From NCBI RefSeq assembly GCF_038002345.1, contig NZ_JBBOCJ010000001.1, forward strand, positions 310,001 through 374,000: a stretch of DNA of 64,000 bases, written 5' to 3'. The stretch is from Paenibacillus sp. FSL M7-0420. Its GTDB lineage: Bacteria; Bacillota; Bacilli; Paenibacillales; Paenibacillaceae. Positions 9,330 through 18,123 of this stretch are shown one piece after another; the first letter of the stretch is position 1; every line of letters starts with the position of its first letter. Below the pieces are notes generated by a model, which saw only the letters and a list, made by a program, of their open reading frames with translations, was not told the origin of the DNA and made no database searches. The position numbers and the translations under genes are program-made.

Positions 9330-10343
9330 ATGAAGACAGAGACCGCAGCAATGCCGCACCGCTCCAGGAAAGAGCAGCTGCACAGGCTGGCCTCGGCCGC
9401 CTATTGGGTAGAATTTTCGAAAAAATGGTTGTGGGTCATCGCCCGCTTTGTGCTGGTCTTCGGTATCTCGTTCGTCATCCTGTACCCGATCCTGCTGAAG
9501 CTGTCGATTGCGTTCAAGAGTATGGATGATTTGTATGATTCCACCGTGATCTGGGTCCCGCAGGCCTTCACCCTGGAGAACTTCAGGCTGGTCTTCACAG
9601 CGATGAATTATCCGGCAGTCCTGCGGAACACCCTGCTGTTGTCCTCAGCGGTCATGGTGCTTCAGACGATCATCTGTGTGCTGGCCGGTTACGGCTTTGC
9701 CCGGATTAAGTTCAGGGGGAGCGGGCTGCTGTTCGCGGCAGTGATCTTTACGATTCTTGTCCCTTCCCAGACGATCATGATTCCGCTGTACCTGCATTTC
9801 AAGAACTTTGACCTGTTCGGCCTGATTGAGCTGTTCACGGGGAAGCCGGCGAATCTGATCAATACGTACTGGCCGTTTATTATTTCTTCGATGCTCGGGA
9901 TGGGCGTCAAGACAGGGCTGTATGTCTATATTTTCCGCCAGTTCTTCAAGGGCATTCCACGGGAGATTGAGGAAGCGGCCTATGTGGACGGAGCAGGCTA
10001 TTTTACCACCTTCGCCCGGGTGATTCTGCCCAATGCCATTCCGTCGATGGTAACGGTGATGCTGTTCTCCTTCGTGTGGCAGTGGAATGACTCCTTCTTC
10101 ACCAACATGTATCTGAATGAACCGAAGGTCATGTCATCGATGATGTCATCGGCGGGCTACGGCATTGCTACCTACATGACCGGCGGCGGCCAGGCGGCGA
10201 ATTCGCTCGTTCAGGACCCGTTCTTCATGTCCATGATGATGAATACCAGTGTGCTGATGGCGATTCTGCCGCTGATTATCCTCTATGTATTCGTTCAGCG
10301 GCATTTCGTTGAGAGTGTGGAGCGGTCCGGTCTGGTCGGTTAG
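9330..10343 (+). CDS. Carbohydrate ABC transporter permease (MalG type), second pair
   Basis: 337 residues, six predicted helices, EAA loop EIEEAAYVDGAGYFTTFARV. The N-terminal cytoplasmic extension of about 45 residues is longer than usual for this family. AAGGAGGAG at 9316-9324 lies just upstream of the ATG. Together with the preceding gene it forms the second permease heterodimer of the cluster. The next gene, an exported GH30-GH43 enzyme, starts 14 bp later, tying uptake to extracellular degradation. Confidence 0.9.
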   Translation: MKTETAAMPHRSRKEQLHRLASAAYWVEFSKKWLWVIARFVLVFGISFVILYPILLKLSIAFKSMDDLYDSTVIWVPQAFTLENFRLVFTAMNYPAVLRNTLLLSSAVMVLQTIICVLAGYGFARIKFRGSGLLFAAVIFTILVPSQTIMIPLYLHFKNFDLFGLIELFTGKPANLINTYWPFIISSMLGMGVKTGLYVYIFRQFFKGIPREIEEAAYVDGAGYFTTFARVILPNAIPSMVTVMLFSFVWQWNDSFFTNMYLNEPKVMSSMMSSAGYGIATYMTGGGQAANSLVQDPFFMSMMMNTSVLMAILPLIILYVFVQRHFVESVERSGLVG

Positions 10344-10357
10344 GAGGATGATATGAG

Positions 10358-13036
10358 ATGAAGCGGCTGGCAGCTATGGCGGTTACCGGCGTTGTTCTAG
10401 TGTGTGTTGTTATGATTCTGTTCAGTAATAGGAAAGAGGAGGAAATCCCTGTGCAGCACCAGAAACCGCCGGATGCGGCAGTGACGATAGACGGCAATGT
10501 CCGCTATCAGACTATCGATAACTTCGGCGCATCCGACGCCTGGTCCATGGACCCCCTGGGGAAGGAGTGGACCGAAGAGAATAAGAACAAGGTGGCAGAT
10601 TTGCTGTTCTCACGTACCGAAGGGATCGGGCTGTCGGCCTGGCGCTTCAATATAGGTGCAGGCTCGGTAGAGACCGATCAGGTCATTATTCCAGATCCGT
10701 GGCGAAGAACGGAAGCCTTCAAAATAACGGAGGAAGGGCCGTACGACTGGAGCAGGCAGGCGGGCCAGCAGTGGTTCCTGCGGGCGGCCAAGGAGCGCGG
10801 AGTCGAATCTCTGATTGCTTTCGTCAACAGCCCGCCGGTCTGGATGACCCGGAATGGCCATGCCCAGCCTGATCCGGAGGTAGGGTCCAGTAATTTGAAG
10901 GAAGGCTCTGAAGCGGCATTCGCCTCCTTCCTGATTGAGGTGCTGGAGCATTTCAAGCAGGAAGGGCTGGCGTTCGATTATATCAGTCCCGTTAACGAGC
11001 CGACCTGGGACTGGAATCACGCGCAGCAGGAAGCCAGCCGGTACAACAATGACGACCTGAAGCGGGTGATTCTGGAGCTGCATGCCCAGCTTCGTTCTAG
11101 CGGGCTGGAAGCGCAGATCAGTGCCCCGGATGGAGTGGAGATTATTTCTCTGCTGGATGATGAGCACTACCGGGAGTTCGCGGGCAGCGGCGTCTATTCC
11201 AGCGGAGCCAATAGCCTGGGGCTGGGGAAATACCGGGAATACATTAAGGACCTGCTGGGTGACCCTGTGCTGAAGGAAGCGGTCGGCAATAAGATCGCCT
11301 CGCATTCCTACTGGTCTGATTACAGCCATTCCGGCGATGACCGTCTGGTGAAGCTAAGACAGCTGCTTGACGGTAATCTGAAGCAATATGATCCTGAGGC
11401 CAAATACTGGGTCACCGAGTACTGTATTATGGGCGATTATGGCCCGGGACGGGATCTGGGGATGGAGCCGGCGCTACAGGTGGCGCGCACCATTCACTTC
11501 GATCTGACCGAGGCGAATGCAGCCGCATGGCAGTGGTGGACCGCAGTATCCAAGGTAGATTACAAGGACGGCTTGTTGTACACCGATTACACTCAGCCTG
11601 GGGATGAGCAGAACATCCTGACCTCGAAGATTCTGTGGTCGCTTGGTAATTACAGCAGGTTCATCCGTCCCGGAGCGGTGCGGATTGCACTCTCCGGTCT
11701 GAGTCAGGAAGCCGGAAGCGGGCTGCTCGGCTCGGCTTACGTGTACGAGGAGGAGCAGAGCATGACGGCGGTGCTGGTGAATGACAGCCTGGAGGAGAAG
11801 CGGGTGCAGCTCACGCTGAGCGGACTGGGACTAAAGGCATCTGCCTTGCGTTCCTATGTAACCAATGAGCAGCTGGATCTGGCCCGCGGCGAGGATGTGG
11901 CTGCTGATGTAGCTGCTGATGAAGCTGCTAATGGGACAGCAGATGGGGAACAGGTATTCCAGGCCGTTATCCCGGCCAAGTCGGTGGTGACCCTGGTGGC
12001 AGGCGGGCCGGAACTAGAGGAGGAGGCTGGCTCGCCGGGTGAGGTTGCCGGAACTCAGGTTACCGGGACTCAAGCTGCACAGGACATTCCGGCGGCGGAG
12101 GACTATGCGGGCTATCTGTTCAGCTATTTCACAGGCGAAGGGAGCGAAGACGGCGAACAGGTATACTTCGCCCTCAGCGTAGGCAATGACCCGCTGCATT
12201 GGGAGGAGCTGAACGGCGGGAAGCCCGTGCTTACCTCCCCCTTGGGCGACAAGGGAGTCAGAGATCCCTTCATCATCCGTTCGCCTGAAGGAGACCGGTT
12301 CTACCTGATCGCCACCGATCTGAAGATCAACGGCAATTGGGATTGGGGCGCAGCCCAGACACGGGGCAGCCGGTCGATCATCGTGTGGGAATCGGATAAT
12401 CTCGTGGACTGGTCGGAGCCTTGGGAAGCCAAGATCTCGCCGGAGGAGGCGGGGAATACCTGGGCACCTGAGGTAATCTATGACCAGGATAGCGGGGAAT
12501 ATATCGTATTCTGGGCCTCGCGGATGTTCGCCGATTCCGCTCACACCGGGGACGCCTACCAGACAATCCTGTACAGCAAGACACGCGATTTCCGCGCGTT
12601 CACAGAGCCGCAGGTCTATATGGACTACGGGCATTCGATTATTGATACCACTATGGCTGCGTATAACGGGAAGATCTACAGATTCACCAAGGATGAACGC
12701 GAGCAAGGCCCGGAATCCCCTTTTGGCAAAATGGTGTTCCAGGAGTCCCTGGATTCGGTATTTGCGCCTGAGGCAAAGCTGCTCAGCGGGAGTGTCGGCG
12801 GACTGAAGGGCATTGAAGGGCCGACCCTGTTCAAATCCAATACGGAGAAGAAGTGGTATCTGTTTGTGGATGAATTCGGAGGGAGAGGGTACATCCCGCT
12901 GGAGACGGAAGATCTGGATTCGGGCAAGTGGACGGTATCCTCTGATTATGAGCTGCCGGCCAGCCCCCGCCATGGAACGGTAATTCCGGTCACCCGGCGT
13001 GAGTACGACGCTCTGAACGCCAAGTTCATGCAGTGA
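10358..13036 (+). CDS. Exported GH30-GH43 fusion glycosidase
   Basis: 892 residues with an N-terminal membrane-spanning signal (AMAVTGVVLVCVVMILF). Residues ~45-560 form a GH30-like (beta/alpha)8 domain plus beta-sandwich: it opens with YQTIDNFGASDAWSMD, carries a likely acid/base Glu214 in SPVNEPTWDWN and a likely nucleophile Glu354 in WVTEYCIMGDYG. After an Ala/Glu/Thr-rich linker, residues ~585-890 form a five-bladed GH43-like domain with Asp636 (VRDPFII), Glu705 (WAPEVIY) and Glu820 (IEGPTLF) as candidate catalytic residues. The GH30 part resembles endo-beta-1,6-galactanase/xylanase relatives and the GH43 part arabinofuranosidase/galactosidase relatives; attack on arabinogalactan- or arabinoxylan-type plant glycans is inference. 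It is the last gene of the transporter operon and ends at a bidirectional terminator shared with sodA. Confidence 0.82.
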   Translation: MKRLAAMAVTGVVLVCVVMILFSNRKEEEIPVQHQKPPDAAVTIDGNVRYQTIDNFGASDAWSMDPLGKEWTEENKNKVADLLFSRTEGIGLSAWRFNIGAGSVETDQVIIPDPWRRTEAFKITEEGPYDWSRQAGQQWFLRAAKERGVESLIAFVNSPPVWMTRNGHAQPDPEVGSSNLKEGSEAAFASFLIEVLEHFKQEGLAFDYISPVNEPTWDWNHAQQEASRYNNDDLKRVILELHAQLRSSGLEAQISAPDGVEIISLLDDEHYREFAGSGVYSSGANSLGLGKYREYIKDLLGDPVLKEAVGNKIASHSYWSDYSHSGDDRLVKLRQLLDGNLKQYDPEAKYWVTEYCIMGDYGPGRDLGMEPALQVARTIHFDLTEANAAAWQWWTAVSKVDYKDGLLYTDYTQPGDEQNILTSKILWSLGNYSRFIRPGAVRIALSGLSQEAGSGLLGSAYVYEEEQSMTAVLVNDSLEEKRVQLTLSGLGLKASALRSYVTNEQLDLARGEDVAADVAADEAANGTADGEQVFQAVIPAKSVVTLVAGGPELEEEAGSPGEVAGTQVTGTQAAQDIPAAEDYAGYLFSYFTGEGSEDGEQVYFALSVGNDPLHWEELNGGKPVLTSPLGDKGVRDPFIIRSPEGDRFYLIATDLKINGNWDWGAAQTRGSRSIIVWESDNLVDWSEPWEAKISPEEAGNTWAPEVIYDQDSGEYIVFWASRMFADSAHTGDAYQTILYSKTRDFRAFTEPQVYMDYGHSIIDTTMAAYNGKIYRFTKDEREQGPESPFGKMVFQESLDSVFAPEAKLLSGSVGGLKGIEGPTLFKSNTEKKWYLFVDEFGGRGYIPLETEDLDSGKWTVSSDYELPASPRHGTVIPVTRREYDALNAKFMQ

Positions 13037-13082
13037 TCTAAGGCCGGGCCTAACGTACACGCTGGGCGGGGCCGGTATACAA

Positions 13083-13125
13083 AAACAGGTTCACCCTTGC
13101 CATTACGGCAGAGGTGAACCTGTTT
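13083..13125. terminator. Bidirectional intrinsic terminator between the glycosidase gene and sodA
   Basis: Perfect 13-bp inverted repeat: AAACAGGTTCACC at 13083-13095 and its complement at 13113-13125. A-rich and T-rich flanks make it usable from both strands, which fits two convergent genes. Confidence 0.8.
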
Positions 13126-13154
13126 GCTTAGAGCATCATGCTGAAGGCAGATGC

Positions 13155-13763
<609 letters not shown>

Positions 13764-13820
13764 GGAAAAATCCCTCCTGATTATATGTTGGTTTTGGTAT
13801 ATATCCGTTGAGATACTATT

Positions 13821-13849
13821 ATTAAAACGCATCTGGAACAATAATGCAA
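13821..13849 (-). promoter_or_regulatory. Putative sodA promoter
   Basis: On the minus strand a TTGCAT -35 box (13849-13844) is followed after 17 bp by TTTAAT (13826-13821). The position, about 60 bp upstream of the start codon, is right for sodA. The match to the sigma-A consensus is moderate. Confidence 0.45.
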
Positions 13850-13870
13850 CACTAAATAAACATTATTGTT
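13837..13870. promoter_or_regulatory. Perfect 10-bp dyad upstream of sodA
   Basis: AACAATAATG at 13837-13846 is repeated in inverted form as CATTATTGTT at 13861-13870, with 14 bp between. One arm overlaps the putative sodA -35 box, so it could be an operator. It does not match the Fur/PerR consensus, and no regulator is assigned. Confidence 0.5.
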
Positions 13871-13998
13871 TAAAAAGTATTTTTTCGTCCTCAGCTCACC
13901 GAAAGTGTTAAGCCTATGTTAAACTGATAAGACTCGTAACCGGGACGTTTTGACTACTAGAATTTCCTAATACATGTTAAATATGAAACTATATTGAA

Positions 13999-14026
13999 TG
14001 TAAACGCTTCATATCAAGCGCTTTCA
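13999..14026. promoter_or_regulatory. Paired cre-like sites upstream of the acetyltransferase gene
   Basis: TGTAAACGCTT at 13999-14009 and AAGCGCTTTCA at 14016-14026 are near-inverted copies, each partly matching the CcpA consensus TGWAANCGNTNWCA. The 416-bp gap between sodA and the acetyltransferase gene otherwise holds only the sodA dyad and AT-rich promoter-like sequence. Confidence 0.33.
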
Positions 14027-14179
14027 AAAGAAAAATGATGATAACGCGAGAAAAGTGTGCTTTAATAGAGACAAAAGCAGGTATTCCTCGGTTTTTGATG
14101 CTTTTTTCCACTTTATGCTGTTATGGAAACTCCTTCTTTTTGTAAAATCATAAGCCATAGAAAAGGGAGACTTGAAAGT

Positions 14180-14599
14180 ATGCACGTTCGTTCCTTTCAA
14201 TTAAGCGATGTAACTCCAGTGACTGAATTGCTGCAGACCGCATTATCGGAAGAATGTTTCGAGAGCACGATCGAGCCTTTCTCCAGGCAATTGTCATGGG
14301 ATTCTGATCTCATTGTAGTTGCTGAGGATGAAGGAGAAATCATCGGTGCGCTGATTGGTACGATTGAGAAGAATCACGGCTGTTATTTCCGCATTGCCGT
14401 CCATCCGGATTACCGCCGCAGAGGAGTCGGCAAGAGTCTTGTAACGGCTATGGAGAGCAGATTTCAGGCGCGGAAGGTCAGCGGCATTTATGTTGCCGTC
14501 GATGAACACAATTCTTTTGCAATGCCTCTCTATGAAGCCATGGGTTATGACGAGAACCACATTTTCAAATCCGTGCGCAAGCTGAGCATTGTCGGGTAA
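14180..14599 (+). CDS. GNAT-family N-acetyltransferase
   Basis: 139 residues from the ATG at 14180, chosen over an upstream in-frame ATG because AAAGGGAGA (14162-14170) precedes it and the GNAT fold starts at MHVRSFQLSDVTPVTELL. The acetyl-CoA-binding motif A is seen as IAVHPDYRRRGVGKSLVTAM, and the C-terminal part ends NSFAMPLYEAMGYDE. It transfers an acetyl group from acetyl-CoA to an unknown amine. It stands alone, followed by an intrinsic terminator. Confidence 0.85.
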   Translation: MHVRSFQLSDVTPVTELLQTALSEECFESTIEPFSRQLSWDSDLIVVAEDEGEIIGALIGTIEKNHGCYFRIAVHPDYRRRGVGKSLVTAMESRFQARKVSGIYVAVDEHNSFAMPLYEAMGYDENHIFKSVRKLSIVG

Positions 14600-14707
14600 C
14601 TGTTGCTGAACCGCTGCTGTAAGCGGAATCAAAGGTCAGAGTAGAGAACTGTTGCAGGGCGGATACTTTGAATATGGGTATTCCTGCATAGTCTGTTTCA
14701 TTATACT

Positions 14708-14756
14708 AAAGCATATCTTCCCTATGTCCATTGCAAATGGGCGGGAGATATGCTTT
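14708..14756 (+). terminator. Intrinsic terminator after the acetyltransferase gene
   Basis: AAAGCATATCT (14708-14718) pairs with AGATATGCTTT (14746-14756), extended by CCC/GGG and followed by TTTTCTATTG. Confidence 0.65.
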
Positions 14757-14803
14757 TCTATTGTTAAGGAACGGATAACCCAATCGAAGCAAGTAGGTGG
14801 CCT

Positions 14804-15421
14804 ATGAACCGGGAGCTTGAAGAAGATTTCATGCGCAGCCGCAGACAAAGATACAGATCAGTAACGCATAACAACTCCAGACAGAAGTCGAGAAGAACTT
14901 GGATCAAGGATATGCGGGAGTGGATCATTACGGCAGGGATTGTGTTCGCTGTGATGTCACTGCTTAATATCTATGTGTTCAATGTGTCAACTGTAATCGG
15001 CCAATCCATGGAGCCTACCCTCTATCAGGGAGAGAAGCTGATTATTAATAAAATCGCCCTCAGCTTCGGGAATCCGGGCCGCGGGGAGGTTGTCGTCCTT
15101 CATGATCCCAGTACGGGACCCAGCCGCAAGGAATATCTGGTCAAGCGGGTAATCGGCATTCCCGGCGACATTATTGAAGTACGGAGCCAGCAGCTCTATC
15201 TCAACGGCAAGCTGCTGGATGAGCCATATATCGATACGTCTATAGAAGATCCTGATTTCAGCAGTCTGACCGTGCAGGCGGGGACCTACTTCGTCATGGG
15301 GGACAACCGGCATGCCGGAGCCAGCAAGGACAGCCGTTATTTCGGCGCTGTCGCAGGGGAGAGTATTGTGGGTAAGGTGTCCCTGATCTGGTGGCCTATC
15401 TCCAAGATGAAGGCCCTGTAG
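14804..15421 (+). CDS. lepB: Signal peptidase I
   Basis: 205 residues. After a basic N-terminal tail a single membrane helix (residues ~40-60) anchors the protein with its catalytic domain outside. The Ser-Lys dyad is clear: Ser68 in GQSMEPTLYQGE and Lys114 in YLVKRVIGIPGD; the box E sequence FVMGDNRHAGASKDSRYFG is present. It cleaves signal peptides from exported proteins. GTAGGTGG lies upstream of the ATG. queG follows after 35 bp and may be co-transcribed. Confidence 0.94.
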   Translation: MNRELEEDFMRSRRQRYRSVTHNNSRQKSRRTWIKDMREWIITAGIVFAVMSLLNIYVFNVSTVIGQSMEPTLYQGEKLIINKIALSFGNPGRGEVVVLHDPSTGPSRKEYLVKRVIGIPGDIIEVRSQQLYLNGKLLDEPYIDTSIEDPDFSSLTVQAGTYFVMGDNRHAGASKDSRYFGAVAGESIVGKVSLIWWPISKMKAL

Positions 15422-15456
15422 AGCAACCTTAGTCAATCTATAAAGGAGAGGCGGAT

Positions 15457-16653
15457 ATGCACCTCAACATCCAGAAAGGTTACGCTCCGCCCCCTTCCAA
15501 TTGGGAGGAACTTAAGGCAGAGATTAAGGCGGCCGCCCCCGCGCTCGGTATCGACGATATCGGGTTCACCACTGCGGAGCCGTTTTTATATTTGAAGAAC
15601 ATTCTCCAGGAGCATCGGGACAAGGGGTACGAATCCGGCTTCGAGGAGCCTGACCTGGACAAGCGGACGGTTCCGGCCCTCCAGTCCGGAGAGCAGCCGC
15701 TCTCCATCATTGCTATTGCGGTGGCCTATCCCTCCAAAATGGAGGACCCGCCCAAATCCGAGCCGGGTGCGCGCAGAGGTATTCTGGCCCGCGCCTCCTG
15801 GGGCCAGGATTACCATCATGTCCTTCGTGAAGCGCTGGCGAAGCTGGAGAGCTTCATCCGTGAGCGTGTCCCGGATGCTGTGCTGGAGAGCATGGTGGAT
15901 ACGGGAGCACTGGTAGACCGGGCAGTAGCGGAGCGGGCGGGGATCGGCTTCAGCGCCAAGAACTGTGCCATTATCTCACCCAAGTGGGGATCATGGATCT
16001 ATCTGGGGGAGATGGTGACGAATCTCCCGCTTCCCCCAGACCAGCCTGTAGAGGAGGGCTGCGGCGATTGCACCAAATGCATCGACGCCTGCCCTACCGG
16101 CGCGCTGGTCGGACCGGGCCAGCTCAATGCCCAGGCCTGTATCTCCTTCCTGACCCAGACGAAGGGCTTCCTGAGCGATCACTATATGACCAAGATCGGG
16201 AACCGGCTCTACGGCTGCGATACCTGCCAGATTGTCTGTCCGCATAACCGCGGCAAGAATTGGAACCACCGCCCGCAGCTTCTGCCTGATCCTGAGGTGG
16301 TCAAGCCGCTGCTGATGCCGATTCTGGATCTCAGCAACCGGGGATTCAAGGAGAAATTCGGCAGCAGCTCCGCCGCCTGGCGCGGCAAGAATCCGATCCA
16401 GCGCAACGCGGTCATCGCGCTGGGCAACTTCAAGGAGGCTTCGGCGGTGCCGAAGCTGACGGAGCTTGTGCTGAAGGAGACGCGGCCGGTGATGCGCGGG
16501 ACGGCAGCCTGGGCGCTGAGCCGCATCGGCGGCGAAGAGGCCCTTGCGGCTGTTGAGCAGGCGCTTGGGAGCGAAGAGGACGCTGCGGTACGCGACATGC
16601 TGGAGCGGGCCGCAGGCAAGCTGCGTGAGCAGAGAGCAGCAGACGGGAAATGA
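15457..16653 (+). CDS. queG: Epoxyqueuosine reductase QueG
   Basis: 398 residues. The N-terminal cobalamin-binding domain contains the family segment VDTGALVDRAVAERAGIGF. Two [4Fe-4S] cluster motifs follow: CGDCTKCIDACPTGAL (about residues 203-218) and YGCDTCQIVCPHN (about 252-264). A HEAT-like C-terminus (RNAVIALGNFKEASAVPKL, GTAAWALSRIGGEEAL) binds tRNA in this family. It reduces epoxyqueuosine to queuosine at the tRNA wobble position. folE, which supplies the first precursor of the queuosine pathway, is two genes downstream. Start at ATG 15457 after AAAGGAGAGG. Confidence 0.94.
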   Translation: MHLNIQKGYAPPPSNWEELKAEIKAAAPALGIDDIGFTTAEPFLYLKNILQEHRDKGYESGFEEPDLDKRTVPALQSGEQPLSIIAIAVAYPSKMEDPPKSEPGARRGILARASWGQDYHHVLREALAKLESFIRERVPDAVLESMVDTGALVDRAVAERAGIGFSAKNCAIISPKWGSWIYLGEMVTNLPLPPDQPVEEGCGDCTKCIDACPTGALVGPGQLNAQACISFLTQTKGFLSDHYMTKIGNRLYGCDTCQIVCPHNRGKNWNHRPQLLPDPEVVKPLLMPILDLSNRGFKEKFGSSSAAWRGKNPIQRNAVIALGNFKEASAVPKLTELVLKETRPVMRGTAAWALSRIGGEEALAAVEQALGSEEDAAVRDMLERAAGKLREQRAADGK

Positions 16654-16766
16654 ACCGGCTGTCAACGGGATTTGCCAATTGCTGTCCAGTTGTTGAAATG
16701 CTATGATAGATTCGCGTGCCTGAACAGGGTTATCGCCAGACAATAGAGTACAAAGGTGGATTACAG

Positions 16767-17012
16767 ATGAACATTGCATTGCCTATTATTACGCTTGTGG
16801 TAGGTCTGATCGGCGGATTCTTCATCGGTGTGTATTATCTGCGCAGACAGATGACAACGATGCAGAATGATCCTGAAATGCTGCAGAAGGTTGCCAAGCA
16901 AATGGGGTATAACCTGAACGGGAAGCAAATGCAGCGTGCCCAGCAGATGATGAAGAACGGTAATCCGCCGGGGCGTCCTGCTGCGGGCAAAGGACATTCC
17001 CGCAAGAAGTAA
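16767..17012 (+). CDS. yneF: YneF/UPF0154-family small membrane protein
   Basis: 81 residues from the ATG at 16767 (AAAGGTGGA six bases upstream). One N-terminal membrane helix ([20 protein letters not shown]) precedes the family sequence [19 protein letters not shown] and a basic C-terminal tail. The function is unknown in the family. It lies between queG and folE on the same strand. Confidence 0.85.
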   Translation: MNIALPIITLVVGLIGGFFIGVYYLRRQMTTMQNDPEMLQKVAKQMGYNLNGKQMQRAQQMMKNGNPPGRPAAGKGHSRKK

Positions 17013-17070
17013 TAATGATGATCGTATAATAGATAAGAGTCAGCTGCAGGTGCGGAAGGGGGGAGTTTTC

Positions 17071-17664
17071 ATGGGGGGCATCAAGGAGTACAAGAACGGG
17101 AAGGTTACTGTAAACCGTGAGCAGATTGAGTATCATGTTGAGAAAATTCTGGAATTAATCGGTGAGGATACGAGCCGTGAAGGCCTGCTGGAAACACCGG
17201 CCAGAGTGACCCGGATGTATGAAGAGATCTTCGGCGGTTATTCCGTTGATCCGCGCGAAGCGCTGGGCGTAACCTTCGACGAGTCTCATGAAGAGCTGGT
17301 CATTGTGAAGGATATTGTCTACTATAGCCAATGCGAGCATCACATGGCTCCATTCTTCGGCAAGGTGCATATCGGTTATGTGCCCAGCGGCCGCATTGCC
17401 GGACTCAGCAAGCTGGCCCGGCTCGTAGAAGCGGTCAGCCGCCGGTTACAGGTGCAGGAGCGCATTACGGCCCAGATCGCCGACATCATGACTGAGGTGC
17501 TGAATCCGCACGGTGTCATGGTTGTAGTCGAAGGGGAGCATCTGTGCATGTGTGCCCGGGGCGTGAAGAAGCCGGGCAGCAAGACGGTTACGATGGCCAC
17601 CCGCGGCACCTTCCGTGAGGACGCTGCGGCAAGGGCCGAGTTCCTGGCCTTGATCAAGGAATAA
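17071..17664 (+). CDS. folE: GTP cyclohydrolase I
   Basis: 197 residues from the ATG at 17071, behind GGAAGGGGGGAG; a GTG seven codons upstream is in frame but less well placed. Zinc ligands Cys and His are visible in [19 protein letters not shown], with the third ligand in [14 protein letters not shown]. The protein converts GTP to 7,8-dihydroneopterin triphosphate, the entry to folate and also to queuosine, which fits the nearby queG. A strong terminator follows at 17708. Confidence 0.95.
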   Translation: MGGIKEYKNGKVTVNREQIEYHVEKILELIGEDTSREGLLETPARVTRMYEEIFGGYSVDPREALGVTFDESHEELVIVKDIVYYSQCEHHMAPFFGKVHIGYVPSGRIAGLSKLARLVEAVSRRLQVQERITAQIADIMTEVLNPHGVMVVVEGEHLCMCARGVKKPGSKTVTMATRGTFREDAAARAEFLALIKE

Positions 17665-17707
17665 GGCCGGAGCCGGGAAGGATAAGCTTGCCGGACCGGC
17701 CCTGCAA

Positions 17708-17755
17708 GCGCAAAAGCCCGCCTGCCACTTCAACAGTGGCGGCGGGCTTTTGCGC
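17708..17755 (+). terminator. Strong intrinsic terminator after folE
   Basis: GCGCAAAAGCCCGCC (17708-17722) pairs with its exact complement at 17741-17755, with an inner GCCACT/AGTGGC stem. The run of T lies within the distal arm. The first half-unit of repeat array A begins in its distal arm. Confidence 0.8.
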
Positions 17756-17756
17756 G

Positions 17757-17983
17757 CGAAGGTGCGTGGCTCAAATGTATGCGAAAAACAACATACATTT
17801 GCTGGCACGCAGGCATGTGGCCCGAATGTATGCGGAAAATAGCATACGTTTGCTAGCGCGCAGGCTTGTGGCCCGAATGTATGTGAAAAACAGTATACAT
17901 TCTGCTCGCTAGCAGGCACACGGCCTAAATGTGTGTGAAAAACAGCATACATTGTGCTCGCGCGAAGGTGTGTGGCCCAATAC
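17757..17983 (+). repeat. 51-bp hairpin repeat array A (4 units)
   Basis: Inverted-repeat cores start at 17774, 17825, 17876 and 17928, so the period is 51, 51 and 52 bp. Each core has a left arm AATGTATG(C/T), an A-rich loop (GAAAAAC or GGAAAAT) and a right arm near GCATACATT; substitutions are mostly G-T wobble-compatible. Spacers of about 25 bp resemble TGCTGGCGCGCAGGC followed by GTGTGGCCCG. The array fills the gap between folE and the second SOD gene. The reading frames across it are open only because the period is 17 codons. The remaining ~140 bp up to the SOD stop codon show no feature. Confidence 0.88.
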
Positions 17984-18123
17984 CTCCACAGCTTCTAATA
18001 AATTTAGAGAAATCCTGCAAGAAGTGCAACAATGCTACTCCATACAAGCAGCCGGTGAGAGTGAACAACCTCAGAATTGGCCAGAGATACGCAGAACGCC
18101 GCCATGAGAGGGAGGAATCAGCC

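Noticed and set aside
17757..17983. CRISPR array
   Set aside because: The whole 51-bp unit, including the part between hairpins, is conserved, so there are no unique spacers, and no cas genes are in the window. The same applies to the other three arrays.
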